Numbered from the stretch's first letter, positions 1-11,015 are shown. The stretch is DNA of 64,000 nucleotides from Rhodococcus sp. OK302 (GCF_002245895.1 NZ_NPJZ01000001.1:4252501-4316500), one strand, 5' to 3'. The notes: a model not told the origin generated them from the letters alone. A program made the numbers and translations.

Positions 1-489
1 GGCAGCCAGCTCGGCGGCGCACAGATGCGCGAGCTGAGCGACCTCGTCGACGCTGCGCCGAGCACCTCGAACCGCCAAAAGGACCGGCGCGCCGAGGTTC
101 GCGGCGATGCGGGCGTTGAAACTGAGTTCGCTTGGGCTCGTGACGTCGGTGTAGTCACTTCCGATGATGACGACGGCGTCACACTGCTCTGCCACGGTGT
201 GATACCTGGCGACAATGTCCGCGAGTGCCGCTTCCGGGTTCGTGTGAGCTTGCTCGTAGGTCACGCCCAGGGAGTCGGCGTACGACAGGCCCGCGGTCGT
301 GTGCTCGAGCATCAGTTCGAGGATGTAGTCGGTCTCCTCGGTCGACCGAGCGATCGGGCGAAATACGCCGACGCGAGCGACGGTCGCGCACAGCATCTGC
401 AGCACACCCAGCGCGATGGTGGATTTTCCGGTGTCACCTTCGGGGGAAGCGATGTAGACACTCGACACGGCAGCGGGCGCTTCTGACAT
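1..489 (-). CDS. pta: Phosphate acetyltransferase, N-terminal part (cut by window start)
   Basis: Phosphate acetyltransferase interconverts acetyl-CoA and acetyl phosphate in the cytoplasm, normally together with acetate kinase. Only the first 163 codons are present; the gene runs off the left edge. The reverse-strand translation starts MSEAPAAVSSVYIASPEGDT and has a P-loop-like EGDTGKST at residues 12-19. It continues with GVLQMLCATVARVGVFRPI and VVIIGSDYTDV, which is the dethiobiotin-synthetase-like regulatory domain at the N-terminus of long actinobacterial Pta. The catalytic PTA domain lies outside the window. The ATG at 489 is the only sensible start for this domain. Family assignment is by recognition of the N-terminal domain, so confidence is good but not complete. 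Confidence 0.82.
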   Translation of the reverse strand, partial: MSEAPAAVSSVYIASPEGDTGKSTIALGVLQMLCATVARVGVFRPIARSTEETDYILELMLEHTTAGLSYADSLGVTYEQAHTNPEAALADIVARYHTVAEQCDAVVIIGSDYTDVTSPSELSFNARIAANLGAPVLLAVRGARRSVDEVAQLAHLCAAELAA

Positions 490-977
490 GCCCACCAGCT
501 TAGTGTGGCCGAAGACCTACCTTTTCGCGGATCGTGTTCTCGCTCACGGCATATCCGACGAGCGGTCGAAACCGGGCGGACGAACGGTGCCTGTCACGCG
601 TTGAGCGGCAGGGCACATCAGTCGGATTGAAAAACATCAGTCGTCATTGCTCAACGCCAGCTGCCCACGCCGCTGACGGGGGGCCATTACACCTCTCCGG
701 CGGTTGATTCTCTAGGGTCTGCCGAAGTCCGCGCGCACGTTATGCACCACGTGCGCCTAGATGGCCGCGTCTTGTGCGCAATCCTGGAGACGGAAACGTA
801 CCTCGACTGCCTGGAGACGAGAAGGCGCAGATGCATGTCGGCGGCGTGCAGTTGTGCCTACCGGTCGTACCTCGACTGGAGTGAACGCACGCTCGACAGA
901 GCCGCCAACTCCACGACACCTGCCAAATCCACAAGGTGCACGGTGCGGAGTTTTTCGCAAAAGTCTCGGCTGCGTGT
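490..977. other. Gene-free stretch between pta and the MurJ-like gene
   Basis: About 490 bp. It must hold the promoter of pta. Several overlapping open frames exist on both strands, but none has a convincing ribosome site or a recognisable product. I see no hairpin or repeat here. Confidence 0.4.
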
Positions 978-2564
978 TTACCGATTGAGCAAGGCTTTGG
1001 CGTTGCGAACTTCGGGGATGCCGATCTTCTTGGCTGAAATAAGGAATGTCGGTGCTCCGAGGACGAGTACCGCCACCAGCGCTGCTGCTGCGGCCGCGCG
1101 AGGATTGTCGATCAGCTGATGCGACGCCCAGACTGCGATGACGCAGACAACACCGGCGGCTATCGACGCCCACAGCACCCGCGAGAACGTCTCGAGTACA
1201 GCGTGGAAGCCGAGTAGGCCGTAGCGGTGACGCAACACCAGGTGCCCGGTGACCGCGCCGACGATGTAGGACAGCGAACTCGCGACCGGCAGCATCACCA
1301 CAATCGCCTGATCTGGAAGACAGGCGACACCAAGCGCGATAGCAGCTATCTTTGTGGCCACCATGGCGGCGTTGATCAATGCCGGGGTGCGCATGTCGTT
1401 GCCCGCGTAGAAGACACGCAGTTGCAGCATGACCAACGCGAACGGGGGAAGCCCGAACGCCGAGAGCGCCAACGCGAGACCGATGAGGCGCGCGGCATCG
1501 ACATCGACGCGGCCGACAAACATCACCGTGGTCAGTATCGGCCCGAGCAGGGTCATCGCGACTGCGGCAGGGACGAGAGCGAGCACCGAGTACCGGGCGG
1601 CGCGGCCGATGTCGGCAAGCAACGCATCACGGTCCCCGACAGCTACGGCACGAGAGATGCGCGGCATGAGCACGGTCAACAGGGACACCCCGAGGATGCC
1701 GTACGGCACCTGGAACAGCAGGTCGGCGTACGTATAGGTCGAGACTCCGCCGTAGCTGAACGCGACTCTGAGTACGACCGCGACACCGACCTGACTGATC
1801 GCGACGTACAGCAGCACCCAGCCGATCAACCTCGCACCGACGCGGACCGGTCGCCACGTGTACGGCACTGGTCGAACCCGCCAACTCCACCGGAATCCGG
1901 TACGCCGCAACGCTGCCACCGTCCACACGGCCTGCCCCACGATCCCGATCGTGGTCCCGAAACCCAAGACGAGAACCTGCGCGGTTGTCATGGTCGACGG
2001 CAGCAATGTCACCGGTCCCGGCACCGCCGCAAAGACCACAACCGTCGCAAGCACGATCAGGTTGTTGACCACCGACGCCCAAGCCGCCGGCGCATAGCTC
2101 TCACGCACGTTCAGCACCGCCGTCACGGTCGCAGCGATCGCGTAGAAGAAAATCTCCGGCAACAGCAGGTACGCGAGCACAGTCGCCAACTGCGACTGCT
2201 CGGCATCCGATACCAATGCGACGGCGAGCAACGGGGCGCACGCCACCGCTATCGCCGTGACGACCGCGGCTCCGAGAACTGTTGCCAGCAGTAGACGTTG
2301 GGTGAAAACCCGCGAATAGGTTCGTCCGCGGAGCCGTGCCCGAGCCAACACGGGGATAAGGACACTGCTCATCACGCCGCCAAGGAGCAGTTCATACACC
2401 ATGTTCGGCATGCTGTTCGCGCCGTTGTACGCGTCGCCGACGGCCGCTGTACCCAGTACCGCCGCCAACGCGAGGGTGCGGATGAAGCCGGTCGCGCGAC
2501 TCACTGCAGTCGCTATGGCGACTGCACCTGTCGCGCGCACGAATGTGTTCTGAGAAAAGGCCAT
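978..2564 (-). CDS. MurJ/MviN-like lipid flippase (MOP superfamily)
   Basis: A 528-residue polytopic membrane protein with about 14 hydrophobic segments. The N-terminus (TAVSRATGFIRTLALAAVLG, residues ~15-34) is the typical MviN/MurJ opening, and NSMPNMVYELLLGGVMSSVL follows at ~50-70. Family members flip lipid-linked precursors such as lipid II across the membrane. Mycobacteriales normally carry a larger MurJ with a C-terminal pseudokinase, and this protein lacks that extension, so it may be a paralogue with another lipid-linked substrate. An upstream in-frame TTG at 2582 would add six residues. I prefer the ATG at 2564, which begins with the family-like MAFSQNTFVRA. It is followed on the same strand by pta, about 490 bp away. 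Confidence 0.8.
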   Translation of the reverse strand: MAFSQNTFVRATGAVAIATAVSRATGFIRTLALAAVLGTAAVGDAYNGANSMPNMVYELLLGGVMSSVLIPVLARARLRGRTYSRVFTQRLLLATVLGAAVVTAIAVACAPLLAVALVSDAEQSQLATVLAYLLLPEIFFYAIAATVTAVLNVRESYAPAAWASVVNNLIVLATVVVFAAVPGPVTLLPSTMTTAQVLVLGFGTTIGIVGQAVWTVAALRRTGFRWSWRVRPVPYTWRPVRVGARLIGWVLLYVAISQVGVAVVLRVAFSYGGVSTYTYADLLFQVPYGILGVSLLTVLMPRISRAVAVGDRDALLADIGRAARYSVLALVPAAVAMTLLGPILTTVMFVGRVDVDAARLIGLALALSAFGLPPFALVMLQLRVFYAGNDMRTPALINAAMVATKIAAIALGVACLPDQAIVVMLPVASSLSYIVGAVTGHLVLRHRYGLLGFHAVLETFSRVLWASIAAGVVCVIAVWASHQLIDNPRAAAAAALVAVLVLGAPTFLISAKKIGIPEVRNAKALLNR

Positions 2565-3192
2565 TCGACCATTTTGCCTCAACTCGGTACCCCGTCCAGG
2601 GCGCGCGGCCAGAACTCTGGCGTGCCATCAACTGATCGGAGAGAAATAGCAACGCAGCTGGTCGAATCCGGGCAACGTCCATATCGTCAGCCGACCTTGC
2701 ACGCCAGGTCAGTCCTGCACCGATTCGGTTGCTTCGTGCTTTCGGTGACGGCTTCGCTCGATTCCGCAGAATCAGCGAGGTCTACCGAATTCCTCGACGT
2801 CGACGGAAAAGACTTTGGCGTCGGCTGGCGTGGACCGGCTGCTCACACGGCCAATGTGGCAGTCGGCCCCGACCAGCAGATCACACTGGAGGCGAAATTC
2901 ATTGCTGTGGAACAGCTTGCAATACGAAATCGCGCTGACACGACGACACCGCTGATTCTTGCATTCGAGAAGATCGGGCGAGAAGGACTGCCCCGCCCGA
3001 TCTGGTGACCTCAGCACGATTGTCAAGATGGCCAACCTTGAGTGACACCCCGTCACATCAATATCGACACTCGTACGCTTTGTGACCTGCATGGAACCTA
3101 GCAACAGTCGATATCAGCAGACAGGGTAGATCCCACTCGGGAACCCCGAACATCGGCGAACAGCAAACAACCCTCAAAACAAGACGGTCACT
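2565..3192. other. Gene-free stretch with a perfect hairpin
   Basis: About 630 bp between the MurJ-like gene and the 3' end of thiC. Open frames are present on both strands, but none resembles a known family or has a ribosome site. The clearest structure is an inverted repeat at 2971-2980 and 2994-3003 (AGATCGGGCG / CGCCCGATCT, 13-nt loop) without a T tract. Confidence 0.35.
2971..3003. terminator. 10-bp perfect hairpin, possible terminator
   Basis: The arms AGATCGGGCG (2971-2980) and CGCCCGATCT (2994-3003) pair perfectly around a 13-nt loop. There is no U-run on either strand, which is common for actinobacterial I-shaped terminators. It lies about 190 bp beyond the thiC stop in thiC's direction of transcription, so it could end that transcript. 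Confidence 0.4.
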
Positions 3193-4960
<1,768 letters not shown>

Positions 4961-5243
4961 GACTACGTCTGTGACGCACGGATGTGCCATCACTGGATCC
5001 AGATGCTACCCGCTTGCACGTGGCACCTCTCATCGGCCCTCACAAGCCCTGTACGACAATGTAATCCGTGTCGACTACACCTGCCCACACCTGCGCAAGG
5101 TGCTCCGCCAGGCTCGTTCGCGGTCGGAAGTGAAAGTTCGTCATCGCTCTAGCACTGCCGGACCGCTCGATAATGTCATTCACCGTCGACGCTGCGTAGC
5201 TGACTCTATTGAGCTCGGCATCGTAGATTCGAAAGCTGGATCT

Positions 5244-6740
5244 CTACGCCACGCCGAGGATTCGGCCGGTGCGGTCGAGGTTTACGTCAACAGCATCCTG
5301 ATCTGCATCTACTTGGGTTTCGAGGCCGGGCATGAGTATCCGCAATGTCGACTCCCATCGTTCGCGGTAGGCCGGGAAGCACCTAGTGAGAAGGTCGACC
5401 ATCACAGAAGGCGCAATCGAGGCGCCCGGTGACGCGCCGAGCAGGCCGGCAATGGTCCCATCGGCACCGACGACCAATTCAGTCCCGAAGGTCAGCACGC
5501 CGATCTTACGGGGGTGCGGCTTGATCAACTGGGCACGCTGACCAGCCTGGACCAACTCCCAGTCAGCGGGGTCGGCGCCGGGGTAGAAATGCCTCAGCTG
5601 TGCGAACTTTCGTTTCCGTGAGGCCAGCAACTCACCGATCAAATAGCGCAGAAGCGGCAGGTTCTGGATGCCGACTGCCAGGAGCGGGGCGATGTTGCGT
5701 AGCCGGATAGTGGTGAACAAATCGACGAGACGACCTCTCCTGAGAAGCCGGGTGCTGAACGTCGCGTAGGGACCGAACATCAGAGACTCGATGCCGGCGA
5801 CGACACGCTTGTCGAGGTGGGGTACAGACATCGGCGGGGCACCGACGGATGCTTGACTGTAAACCTTCGCGGAGTGCTGTGCAACGACATCGGGGTTGTC
5901 GGTTCGTAGGAATTGCGCACCGAGGGGAAACACTGCATAGCCGCGGACCTCTGGAATCTTGGCCTTCTGCAGGAGCTTGAGGGCATATCCTCCAGCACCG
6001 ACGAAGACGAACCGGGACTTGATCCGGAAGCGATCGCCGCAACTGTGGTCGCGGCCTGTCACGGTCCACTGACCGGTGCCTCCCCGGGAAAGCCCGATGA
6101 CTTCGTGTCGCAGGCGGATCTGTGCGCCGCGGTCGACCATGACGTCGGTCAGTGCCCGAGTCAGTGCACCGAAGTCGATGTCGGTGCCGCCTTCGTAGCG
6201 CGTTGCGGCGATCGACCCGGCATCGGTGCGTCCGTCCATCAACAGGGGCGCCCATTGTCGGACGAGGTCGGGATCCTCGGTGTGCTCCATCGCAGAGAAC
6301 AACGGCGAGCGGCGCAGTGTGACAAACCGATTTCGCAGGTATTCGACGTCGCGGTCGCCGAATACGACGTCCATGTGCGGTGTCGGGTTGATGAACGACG
6401 CACAAGCGGGGAGGTCACCATCCTCAACGAGTGCGGCCCAGAACTGGCGTGAGAGATGAAACTGGCGTCCGATGGTCTCGGCCTTCGTCGAGTCGCCGGG
6501 ATCAGGCATGTAGTTGAGTTCGCACAGCCCGGCATGGCCCGTGCCGGCATTGTTCCACGGACTCGAACTCTCGCCTGCAAGTTCGTCGAGCCTCTCGAGC
6601 ATGACAATCGACCAGTCGGGCTGCAACCTGGCAAGCAATGCCCCCAACGTCGCGGACATGATGCCGCCTCCGACGAGGACGAGGTCGACCACCTCGTCTC
6701 CGATACCCGTTCCGCCGCTTACCGATTCACTGTGGTTCAT
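5244..6740 (-). CDS. mqo: Malate:quinone oxidoreductase
   Basis: FAD enzyme of the inner membrane face that oxidises L-malate to oxaloacetate and passes electrons to menaquinone, a standard TCA-cycle enzyme of Actinobacteria. The 498-residue length is typical. The N-terminal dinucleotide fold reads VLVGGGIMSATLGALL (~21-36), followed by the Mqo-specific NNAGTGHAGLCELNY (~63-77). The C-terminal half has TELVVGADGTIAGLLGASPG. The start at 6740 is preceded by a good AAGGAG site. It is divergent from a LysR-type regulator, which may control it. Confidence 0.95.
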   Translation of the reverse strand: MNHSESVSGGTGIGDEVVDLVLVGGGIMSATLGALLARLQPDWSIVMLERLDELAGESSSPWNNAGTGHAGLCELNYMPDPGDSTKAETIGRQFHLSRQFWAALVEDGDLPACASFINPTPHMDVVFGDRDVEYLRNRFVTLRRSPLFSAMEHTEDPDLVRQWAPLLMDGRTDAGSIAATRYEGGTDIDFGALTRALTDVMVDRGAQIRLRHEVIGLSRGGTGQWTVTGRDHSCGDRFRIKSRFVFVGAGGYALKLLQKAKIPEVRGYAVFPLGAQFLRTDNPDVVAQHSAKVYSQASVGAPPMSVPHLDKRVVAGIESLMFGPYATFSTRLLRRGRLVDLFTTIRLRNIAPLLAVGIQNLPLLRYLIGELLASRKRKFAQLRHFYPGADPADWELVQAGQRAQLIKPHPRKIGVLTFGTELVVGADGTIAGLLGASPGASIAPSVMVDLLTRCFPAYRERWESTLRILMPGLETQVDADQDAVDVNLDRTGRILGVA

Positions 6741-6833
6741 GGGATCACACTCCTTGCCTCCGGACGTGGCATCCAGGGTGCTCCCCCAGCACTCATCCGT
6801 CCAATGAATGAATCGAGGTCTTATGATCTAAAT

Positions 6834-7757
6834 ATGGATCGGTTTCTGTCGGACGAGGCTGCGGCTACAGTTCCGTTATTGGCTGCCTTCGACACCGCAG
6901 CACGCGAAGGCCACATCACCCGCGCCGCCGACTTGTTGGGAGTGCCACAGTCGTCATTGAGTCGACGCCTCAAAGCGTTGGAACAAACGCTGGGAGTTTC
7001 TCTGTTCCAACAGGTCGGCCGCGGAGTCGCCCTCACCGCCGCCGGACGTGAACTCCATGAACGAACCGGCGACCTCGTGTGGGCCCTCGACGACGCGGTG
7101 AACGCGGTGCGCAGCAACGCCGACCCCGACAGCGGCCTCGTGCGTTTCGGGTTCCCGCTCACTCTCGGACCTGTGAGCATTCCCTCGATGCTCGCCGAGT
7201 TCCACCAGGAGGCACCGAGAATCCGACTTCATCTTGTGCAAGCACATGGCGAAGCACTTGCCGGAATGGTGCGCGATGGTCGCCTCGATCTCGCGGTGAT
7301 GATCCCGCCACCGGACGACCTGCCTGTGACTGTCTTGGGGCGCCAACGCCTCCTGCTTCATGTCGCACGCACCCATCCCCTGGCCGGACGAGCGGAGGTC
7401 GACCTCGCCGAACTCACAGAGGAACAGTTCATCGCCAACCCGCCGTCCTATCACTTGAGGAAGTCCCTCGACTCATGTTGCACTACTGAAGGATTCACTC
7501 CAAACGTAGCCTTCGAGATCAGCGAGTTCGAGACGATCCGCGTTCTTGTCGGGCACGGCCTCGGCATCGCTGTGCTGCCATCCGCGGAAACCCCACATCC
7601 CGATCTCGTGACCATACCCATGCCCCGGGTAGGCGATCGGACCATCGGACTCGCAACGGGCAATCATCAGTCGACCGCCGCCGTGGCACGACTCCATGAC
7701 CACATCGCTCACCACACCCACAAATTCATCACGAACGCCGCGATGCCGGCTACATAA
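6834..7757 (+). CDS. LysR-family transcriptional regulator
   Basis: A 307-residue LysR regulator. The N-terminal winged HTH is plain (LLAAFDTAAREGHITRAADL, then PQSSLSRRLKALEQTLG at ~40-56, and GVALTAAGRELHERTG). The effector-binding domain follows, with QRLLLHVARTHPLAGR near 180. The open frame extends far upstream without a start codon context. I place the start at the ATG at 6834 (MDRFLSDEAA), which gives the usual LysR length; an ATG at 6804 would add ten residues. It is divergent from mqo with about 90 bp between them, the usual arrangement for a LysR gene and its target, so regulation of mqo is a reasonable inference. Confidence 0.9.
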   Translation: MDRFLSDEAAATVPLLAAFDTAAREGHITRAADLLGVPQSSLSRRLKALEQTLGVSLFQQVGRGVALTAAGRELHERTGDLVWALDDAVNAVRSNADPDSGLVRFGFPLTLGPVSIPSMLAEFHQEAPRIRLHLVQAHGEALAGMVRDGRLDLAVMIPPPDDLPVTVLGRQRLLLHVARTHPLAGRAEVDLAELTEEQFIANPPSYHLRKSLDSCCTTEGFTPNVAFEISEFETIRVLVGHGLGIAVLPSAETPHPDLVTIPMPRVGDRTIGLATGNHQSTAAVARLHDHIAHHTHKFITNAAMPAT

Positions 7758-7870
7758 GAACCTGCCGCACGAGCACCCCTTGCCGAGCACTTCTGCGTTC
7801 CTAGGCGTATCGAATGGTCTGCGCGACAGCGACCTCCACCATCACGTTGCCGAGAGGCAACAACTCCGGC

Positions 7871-8833
7871 TCACAAGCTGCCGATAACTCTGCACCGATC
7901 TGCAAGATTTCGCCGGGACACCTCAATTGCGAAACTTATACGGTCATACCCGTGCAGTACTCCTGCAAGAACGTGCAGTTCGCAAGAGACACCCGCCTCG
8001 TGCAGACCTTGCGCGTAGGCGATGCACTCGTCCCTGAAGATGTCGAGTTCGCCCACCTCGATATAAGCGGCGGGAAGCCCGGAGAAATCCTCCAGGCGAG
8101 CAGGCACGGCAACCGGGGAAACTGCATCGGTTCCGAAATCATCCCCCAACACAGCTTTCCAACACGTCCAGTTGTTGTCATAAGTCCATGCGACCACGTT
8201 CTCCAATCCCGAATCCGGTTCAGTGGTGCGGTCATCGAGCATCGGGTAAATGAGGATCTGTTTCGCCAGCTGCACTCCTCGGTCGCGCGCAAGGATCGCA
8301 ATTCCGGCAGCGACACCGCCACCACCGCTGTCACCCATCACAGCCACTCGAGTACCGTCCACCCCAAGGTCACCGGCATGCTCGAGAAGCCATTGAAGAC
8401 CGGTGAATCCGTCTTCTGCCAAACCAGTTCCCGTACGCTCCGGAGCTAGTCGGTAGCCCACGAGGAGCATCGGGACAGTCGATTCCTGGACGTAATACCG
8501 CGCGAGCCCGTCGTAGTAGTCGAGTTTGCCGCCGATCATCCCTCCTCCATGCAAGTACACGACAGCAGGACACCTAGTCGAGGGGTCGGAATCAATGAAG
8601 TACCAGCGTAATTCGATGTCACTACCGTCGGGGGCAGAGGTAATGTACGAACTCATGAGGACGTCGGACGACGGCGGCGAGGGAACCCCTGCCATACCCT
8701 CATCGAGCAACGCTCGAAGGCCGAGTGCATCGCCACGCTCGGGGAGCGTCGGGATGCCGTTGGCCATCATTTCCTCCGTCAACGCTGCGACTACCGCCGC
8801 AAGTTCCGGATCGATCATGTCCATCGATGCCAT
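7871..8833 (-). CDS. Alpha/beta hydrolase, hormone-sensitive-lipase type (copy 1)
   Basis: A 320-residue esterase/lactonase-type hydrolase. The oxyanion-hole motif is HGGGM (~94-98). The nucleophile elbow is GDSGGG (Ser ~169), the acid lies in GELDIF and the His in VLHGYD near the C-terminus. Together these define the HSL (GDSAG-like) family. A second copy at 41309-42271 is similar along its entire length (by eye about 70% identical, same 320 residues), so the two are recent paralogues. Both are preceded by the same pair of CTAACGGACA-type sites 28 bp apart, so they are probably co-regulated. The substrate is unknown; ester or lactone opening in a catabolic route is likely. It converges with the LysR gene. 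Confidence 0.9.
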   Translation of the reverse strand: MASMDMIDPELAAVVAALTEEMMANGIPTLPERGDALGLRALLDEGMAGVPSPPSSDVLMSSYITSAPDGSDIELRWYFIDSDPSTRCPAVVYLHGGGMIGGKLDYYDGLARYYVQESTVPMLLVGYRLAPERTGTGLAEDGFTGLQWLLEHAGDLGVDGTRVAVMGDSGGGGVAAGIAILARDRGVQLAKQILIYPMLDDRTTEPDSGLENVVAWTYDNNWTCWKAVLGDDFGTDAVSPVAVPARLEDFSGLPAAYIEVGELDIFRDECIAYAQGLHEAGVSCELHVLAGVLHGYDRISFAIEVSRRNLADRCRVIGSL

Positions 8834-9240
8834 CTTCTGTCCTCTTCAGGATTCGGCCAGTCTCCGAGAACTGGATAAGCGAAACTAACGAACAGCTGTA
8901 CGATTGTTTTCGCTAACGGACAACTGTAGGTTTGTCGTCGTGTCACCGAGAATCTAGGAGGCGTCAGTGGGCAAAATCGGGATACCTCCCGTACCAGTTA
9001 TACGTGAAAGAGACCCGATAAACCCTCGGTCGACTAGAACACGACACCAACTACCTTTCGCACTCGAACCGCACCACCAGCTCGTTCGCCTTCACCCGAG
9101 GCAAGAATGTGGCGTAGCTGGATCAACAATCACTGCGCCCCGCTACCGGTCGCGACGTTTCTCGTCGGCAGAACCCCACCTCTCTTGATTGCGCAGACCA
9201 CCCACCACCCATTACCAGTCCATCGAACGGAGCAACACGC
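8834..9240. other. Divergent promoter region, hydrolase 1 / SDR
   Basis: About 400 bp between the divergent hydrolase and SDR genes. The hydrolase-proximal third carries two CTAACG-type operator repeats (8885-8928). The remainder, up to the GGAG ribosome site of the SDR, shows no other repeat that I can support. Confidence 0.5.
8885..8928. promoter_or_regulatory. Paired TetR-type operators upstream of hydrolase 1
   Basis: Two direct repeats start 28 bp apart: CTAACGAACAGCTGTA at 8885 and CTAACGGACAACTGTA at 8913. Each continues into an imperfect palindrome of the type GACAA-N8-TTGTC. The same pair with the same 28-bp spacing occurs upstream of the paralogous hydrolase (42325 and 42353). A single inverted copy lies in front of the TetR gene at 35011-35610, which is the best candidate for the binding protein. 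The second repeat begins 80 bp upstream of the hydrolase start. Confidence 0.7.
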
Positions 9241-10014
9241 ATGAGTACCAGGACCTACGCGATCACCGGTGCAGGATCAGGAATCGGCAAGGCAACCGCA
9301 GATCTTCTCGCTGAGTCAGGCCACCGAATCATCGGGATCGATCTTCGTGACGCCGACATCAACATCGATTTGTCCGACCCCACCGACCGCAACGCACTCC
9401 CTGATTTGGTGGCCGAGCTAGCCCCAGACGGGCTCGACGCCATCCTTGCAATCGCCGGCGGCCCTCCGAACGTCAACTACTTCGGAGCAATCGCGACTCT
9501 GAACGGACTTCGTCCACTCCTCGCGGGTTCAACCGCGCCGCGAGCCGTGGCCGTGACCTCGTTCGCGGCGCTCAATGAGGTCGACGACCGGCTTCTCGCC
9601 GCCTATCTCGAAGGAGACGAAGAGAAAACAGCGGTAGAAACCGAACGAATCACCGCGTCAGGAAGAACTGATCTTCTCTATCCTTCCTCGAAACGTGCAC
9701 TGTCTCAGTGGCTTCGACGTGAGTCGATCACACCCCAATGGGCAGGAAACGGCATTCCCCTCAACGGCGTGGCACCCGGAATCATTCGCACACCGATGAC
9801 TTTCTCAATCCTGGAGAATGAGGACAGTCGTCAATCACTTCTCGACATGGTGCCGATGCCCCTCAACGGCCCAGCCGATGCCCACGTCCCGGCAAAGCTG
9901 GTGGCTTGGCTTGCCAGCGAAGAGAACTCACATGTCACCGGGCAAGTAATCTTCCTCGATGGCGGAGCTGACGCCACTGTCCGCGGCGATGCAATCTTCG
10001 CCCGACAGCAGTAG
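9241..10014 (+). CDS. Short-chain dehydrogenase/reductase, 3-alpha-hydroxysteroid-dehydrogenase-like
   Basis: A 257-residue SDR that should oxidise or reduce an alcohol/ketone with NAD(P). The cofactor motif TGAGSGIG lies at residues ~9-16, and the acidic residue of GIDLRD after beta-2 suggests NAD preference. The catalytic pair is in YPSSKRA (Tyr ~145, Lys ~149), and the C-terminal segment GQVIFLDGGADA is typical. The short loop and the region DLSDPTDRNALPDLV resemble the HsdA-type 3-alpha-hydroxysteroid dehydrogenase subgroup. It stands alone on the plus strand and is followed by two hairpins. A cyclic or terpenoid alcohol is a reasonable substrate guess, not established. Confidence 0.88.
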   Translation: MSTRTYAITGAGSGIGKATADLLAESGHRIIGIDLRDADINIDLSDPTDRNALPDLVAELAPDGLDAILAIAGGPPNVNYFGAIATLNGLRPLLAGSTAPRAVAVTSFAALNEVDDRLLAAYLEGDEEKTAVETERITASGRTDLLYPSSKRALSQWLRRESITPQWAGNGIPLNGVAPGIIRTPMTFSILENEDSRQSLLDMVPMPLNGPADAHVPAKLVAWLASEENSHVTGQVIFLDGGADATVRGDAIFARQQ

Positions 10015-10055
10015 ATCGCAGTTCACCCTCCCCATCCAAGGTGGCCACCCAATGC

Positions 10056-10088
10056 TGCTCTAGTGGTGGAATCGCTCGAACTAGAGCA
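10056..10088 (+). terminator. 9-bp hairpin downstream of SDR
   Basis: The arms TGCTCTAGT (10056-10064) and ACTAGAGCA (10080-10088) match perfectly around a 15-nt loop, about 40 nt after the SDR stop codon. There is no T tract, so it is a weaker candidate than the hairpin at 10248. Confidence 0.45.
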
Positions 10089-10247
10089 ACTAAGCGTCCT
10101 GGCGTGTAGCGGGACCTGCTTCGATGACTTCTTTTCATTCAGACCTCGCGCTCTTCGCATGAGATCAAACCGAAAGACCCCCAACGGATAGCTCGAGGGT
10201 CCTCGCAACATCGGCGATTGTTTTGCTGGATGCAGTAACCGCAATGA

Positions 10248-10279
10248 CGCTCGACTGGGGTATCCCAGTCGAGCGTTTT
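10248..10279 (+). terminator. Rho-independent terminator, 12-bp stem and T-run
   Basis: CGCTCGACTGGG (10248-10259), loop GTAT, CCCAGTCGAGCG (10264-10275), then TTTT. A perfect stem with tetraloop and T-run on the plus strand, about 230 nt after the SDR. It could also end a short non-coding transcript from the gap. Confidence 0.85.
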
Positions 10280-10443
10280 CTGCGAACACTCGCCAAAGCA
10301 CCGTTCACGGCATTCCCCGACCGCCAACCGAACGAGTCACCTTCGGAAAAGTCTGCCGAATAAACCTATTGGACTGGTGCCCTCTGAATCCGTTGCGGCG
10401 GAAGGCCCCCATTCCAGGCGATTCTCGCAGCGGCCGGCGAGGC

Positions 10444-10905
10444 CTACAGGCCGGGAAGTGACCGCAATGAGGTCAATGTGGCCGTACAGGCTTTGGCCGC
10501 CTCGGCCCCCTTCTTCTCGAAGTGCTCAGTAAAATAGGCAGTATGTTCACTGTGCTCATGAAAGTGATGTGGAGTCAACACGATTGAAAATACCGGCACA
10601 CCAGTATCGAGTTGAACCCGCATAAGCCCGTCAATGACCGCAGTCGATACGAACTCATGCCGGTAGATGCCGCCGTCGACCACCAGTGCCGCGGCAACGA
10701 CCGCATCGTATCGACCACTGAGCGCCAACCGTTGGGCGTGTAATGGAATCTCGAATGCTCCCGGCACCTCGAAGAACTCCACCCGTTCCTTGCTGTATCC
10801 CAGCGTGGTCACCTCATCGGAAAAGCCTTTGCGCGCACGGTCGACAATGTTGCGATGCCAAGTGGCCTGAATGAAAGCGATCTGACCTTGACTGTTTTTC
10901 ATCAT
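10444..10905 (-). CDS. ribH2: 6,7-dimethyl-8-ribityllumazine synthase, type II (RibH2-like)
   Basis: Lumazine synthase condenses 3,4-dihydroxy-2-butanone 4-phosphate with the ribityl-pyrimidinedione to form the riboflavin precursor. The 153-residue protein reads like the decameric type II enzymes known from Brucella and Mesorhizobium, not like the usual icosahedral RibH: IAFIQATWHRNIVD near the N-terminus, EVPGAFEIPLHAQRLA, VVDGGIYRHEFV and the long TPHHFHEHSEHTAYFTEHF segment. The start at 10905 has an AGGAGAG site; the open frame extends 26 codons further up without one. It follows a riboflavin kinase gene on the same strand (110-bp gap). No ribD or ribE is in the window. The likely role is extra flavin supply for the local flavin monooxygenases. 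Confidence 0.9.
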   Translation of the reverse strand: MMKNSQGQIAFIQATWHRNIVDRARKGFSDEVTTLGYSKERVEFFEVPGAFEIPLHAQRLALSGRYDAVVAAALVVDGGIYRHEFVSTAVIDGLMRVQLDTGVPVFSIVLTPHHFHEHSEHTAYFTEHFEKKGAEAAKACTATLTSLRSLPGL

Positions 10906-11015
10906 GATTCTCTCCTGTTCATGGGAACTACGACGCGGCAGAATCAGGCCACTGAATGAACCGTCCGAATTACTTTCCGCCACTAAATTTCGACGTAACG
11001 ATTCTCCAGCGGCGG

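Larger units (their letters stand above)
10015..10443. other. Gene-free stretch with two hairpins
   Basis: About 430 bp between the SDR and the convergent ribH-like gene. It holds a 9-bp hairpin at 10056-10088 and a strong rho-independent terminator at 10248-10279. No coding frame is convincing. Confidence 0.5.

Noticed and set aside
1227..2294. Long plus-strand open frame (355 codons) across the MurJ-like gene
   Set aside because: It is antisense to a clear membrane protein and its translation is a low-complexity mix rich in Arg, His, Gln and Asp, as expected from a shadow frame in GC-rich DNA.
2298..3008. Plus-strand 236-codon frame at the left of thiC
   Set aside because: Starts inside the MurJ-like gene, has no ribosome site and no family resemblance, and ends in a hairpin.
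6826..6839. 14-bp identity ATCTAAATATGGAT between the LysR start region and 36104-36117
   Set aside because: A few 14-bp matches are expected by chance in 64 kb, and the dyad at 36082 is not present at the LysR site.
10906..11015. FMN riboswitch upstream of the flavin genes
   Set aside because: I looked for RFN-element blocks upstream of ribH2, the kinase, both RibBA-type genes and the reductases and saw none.
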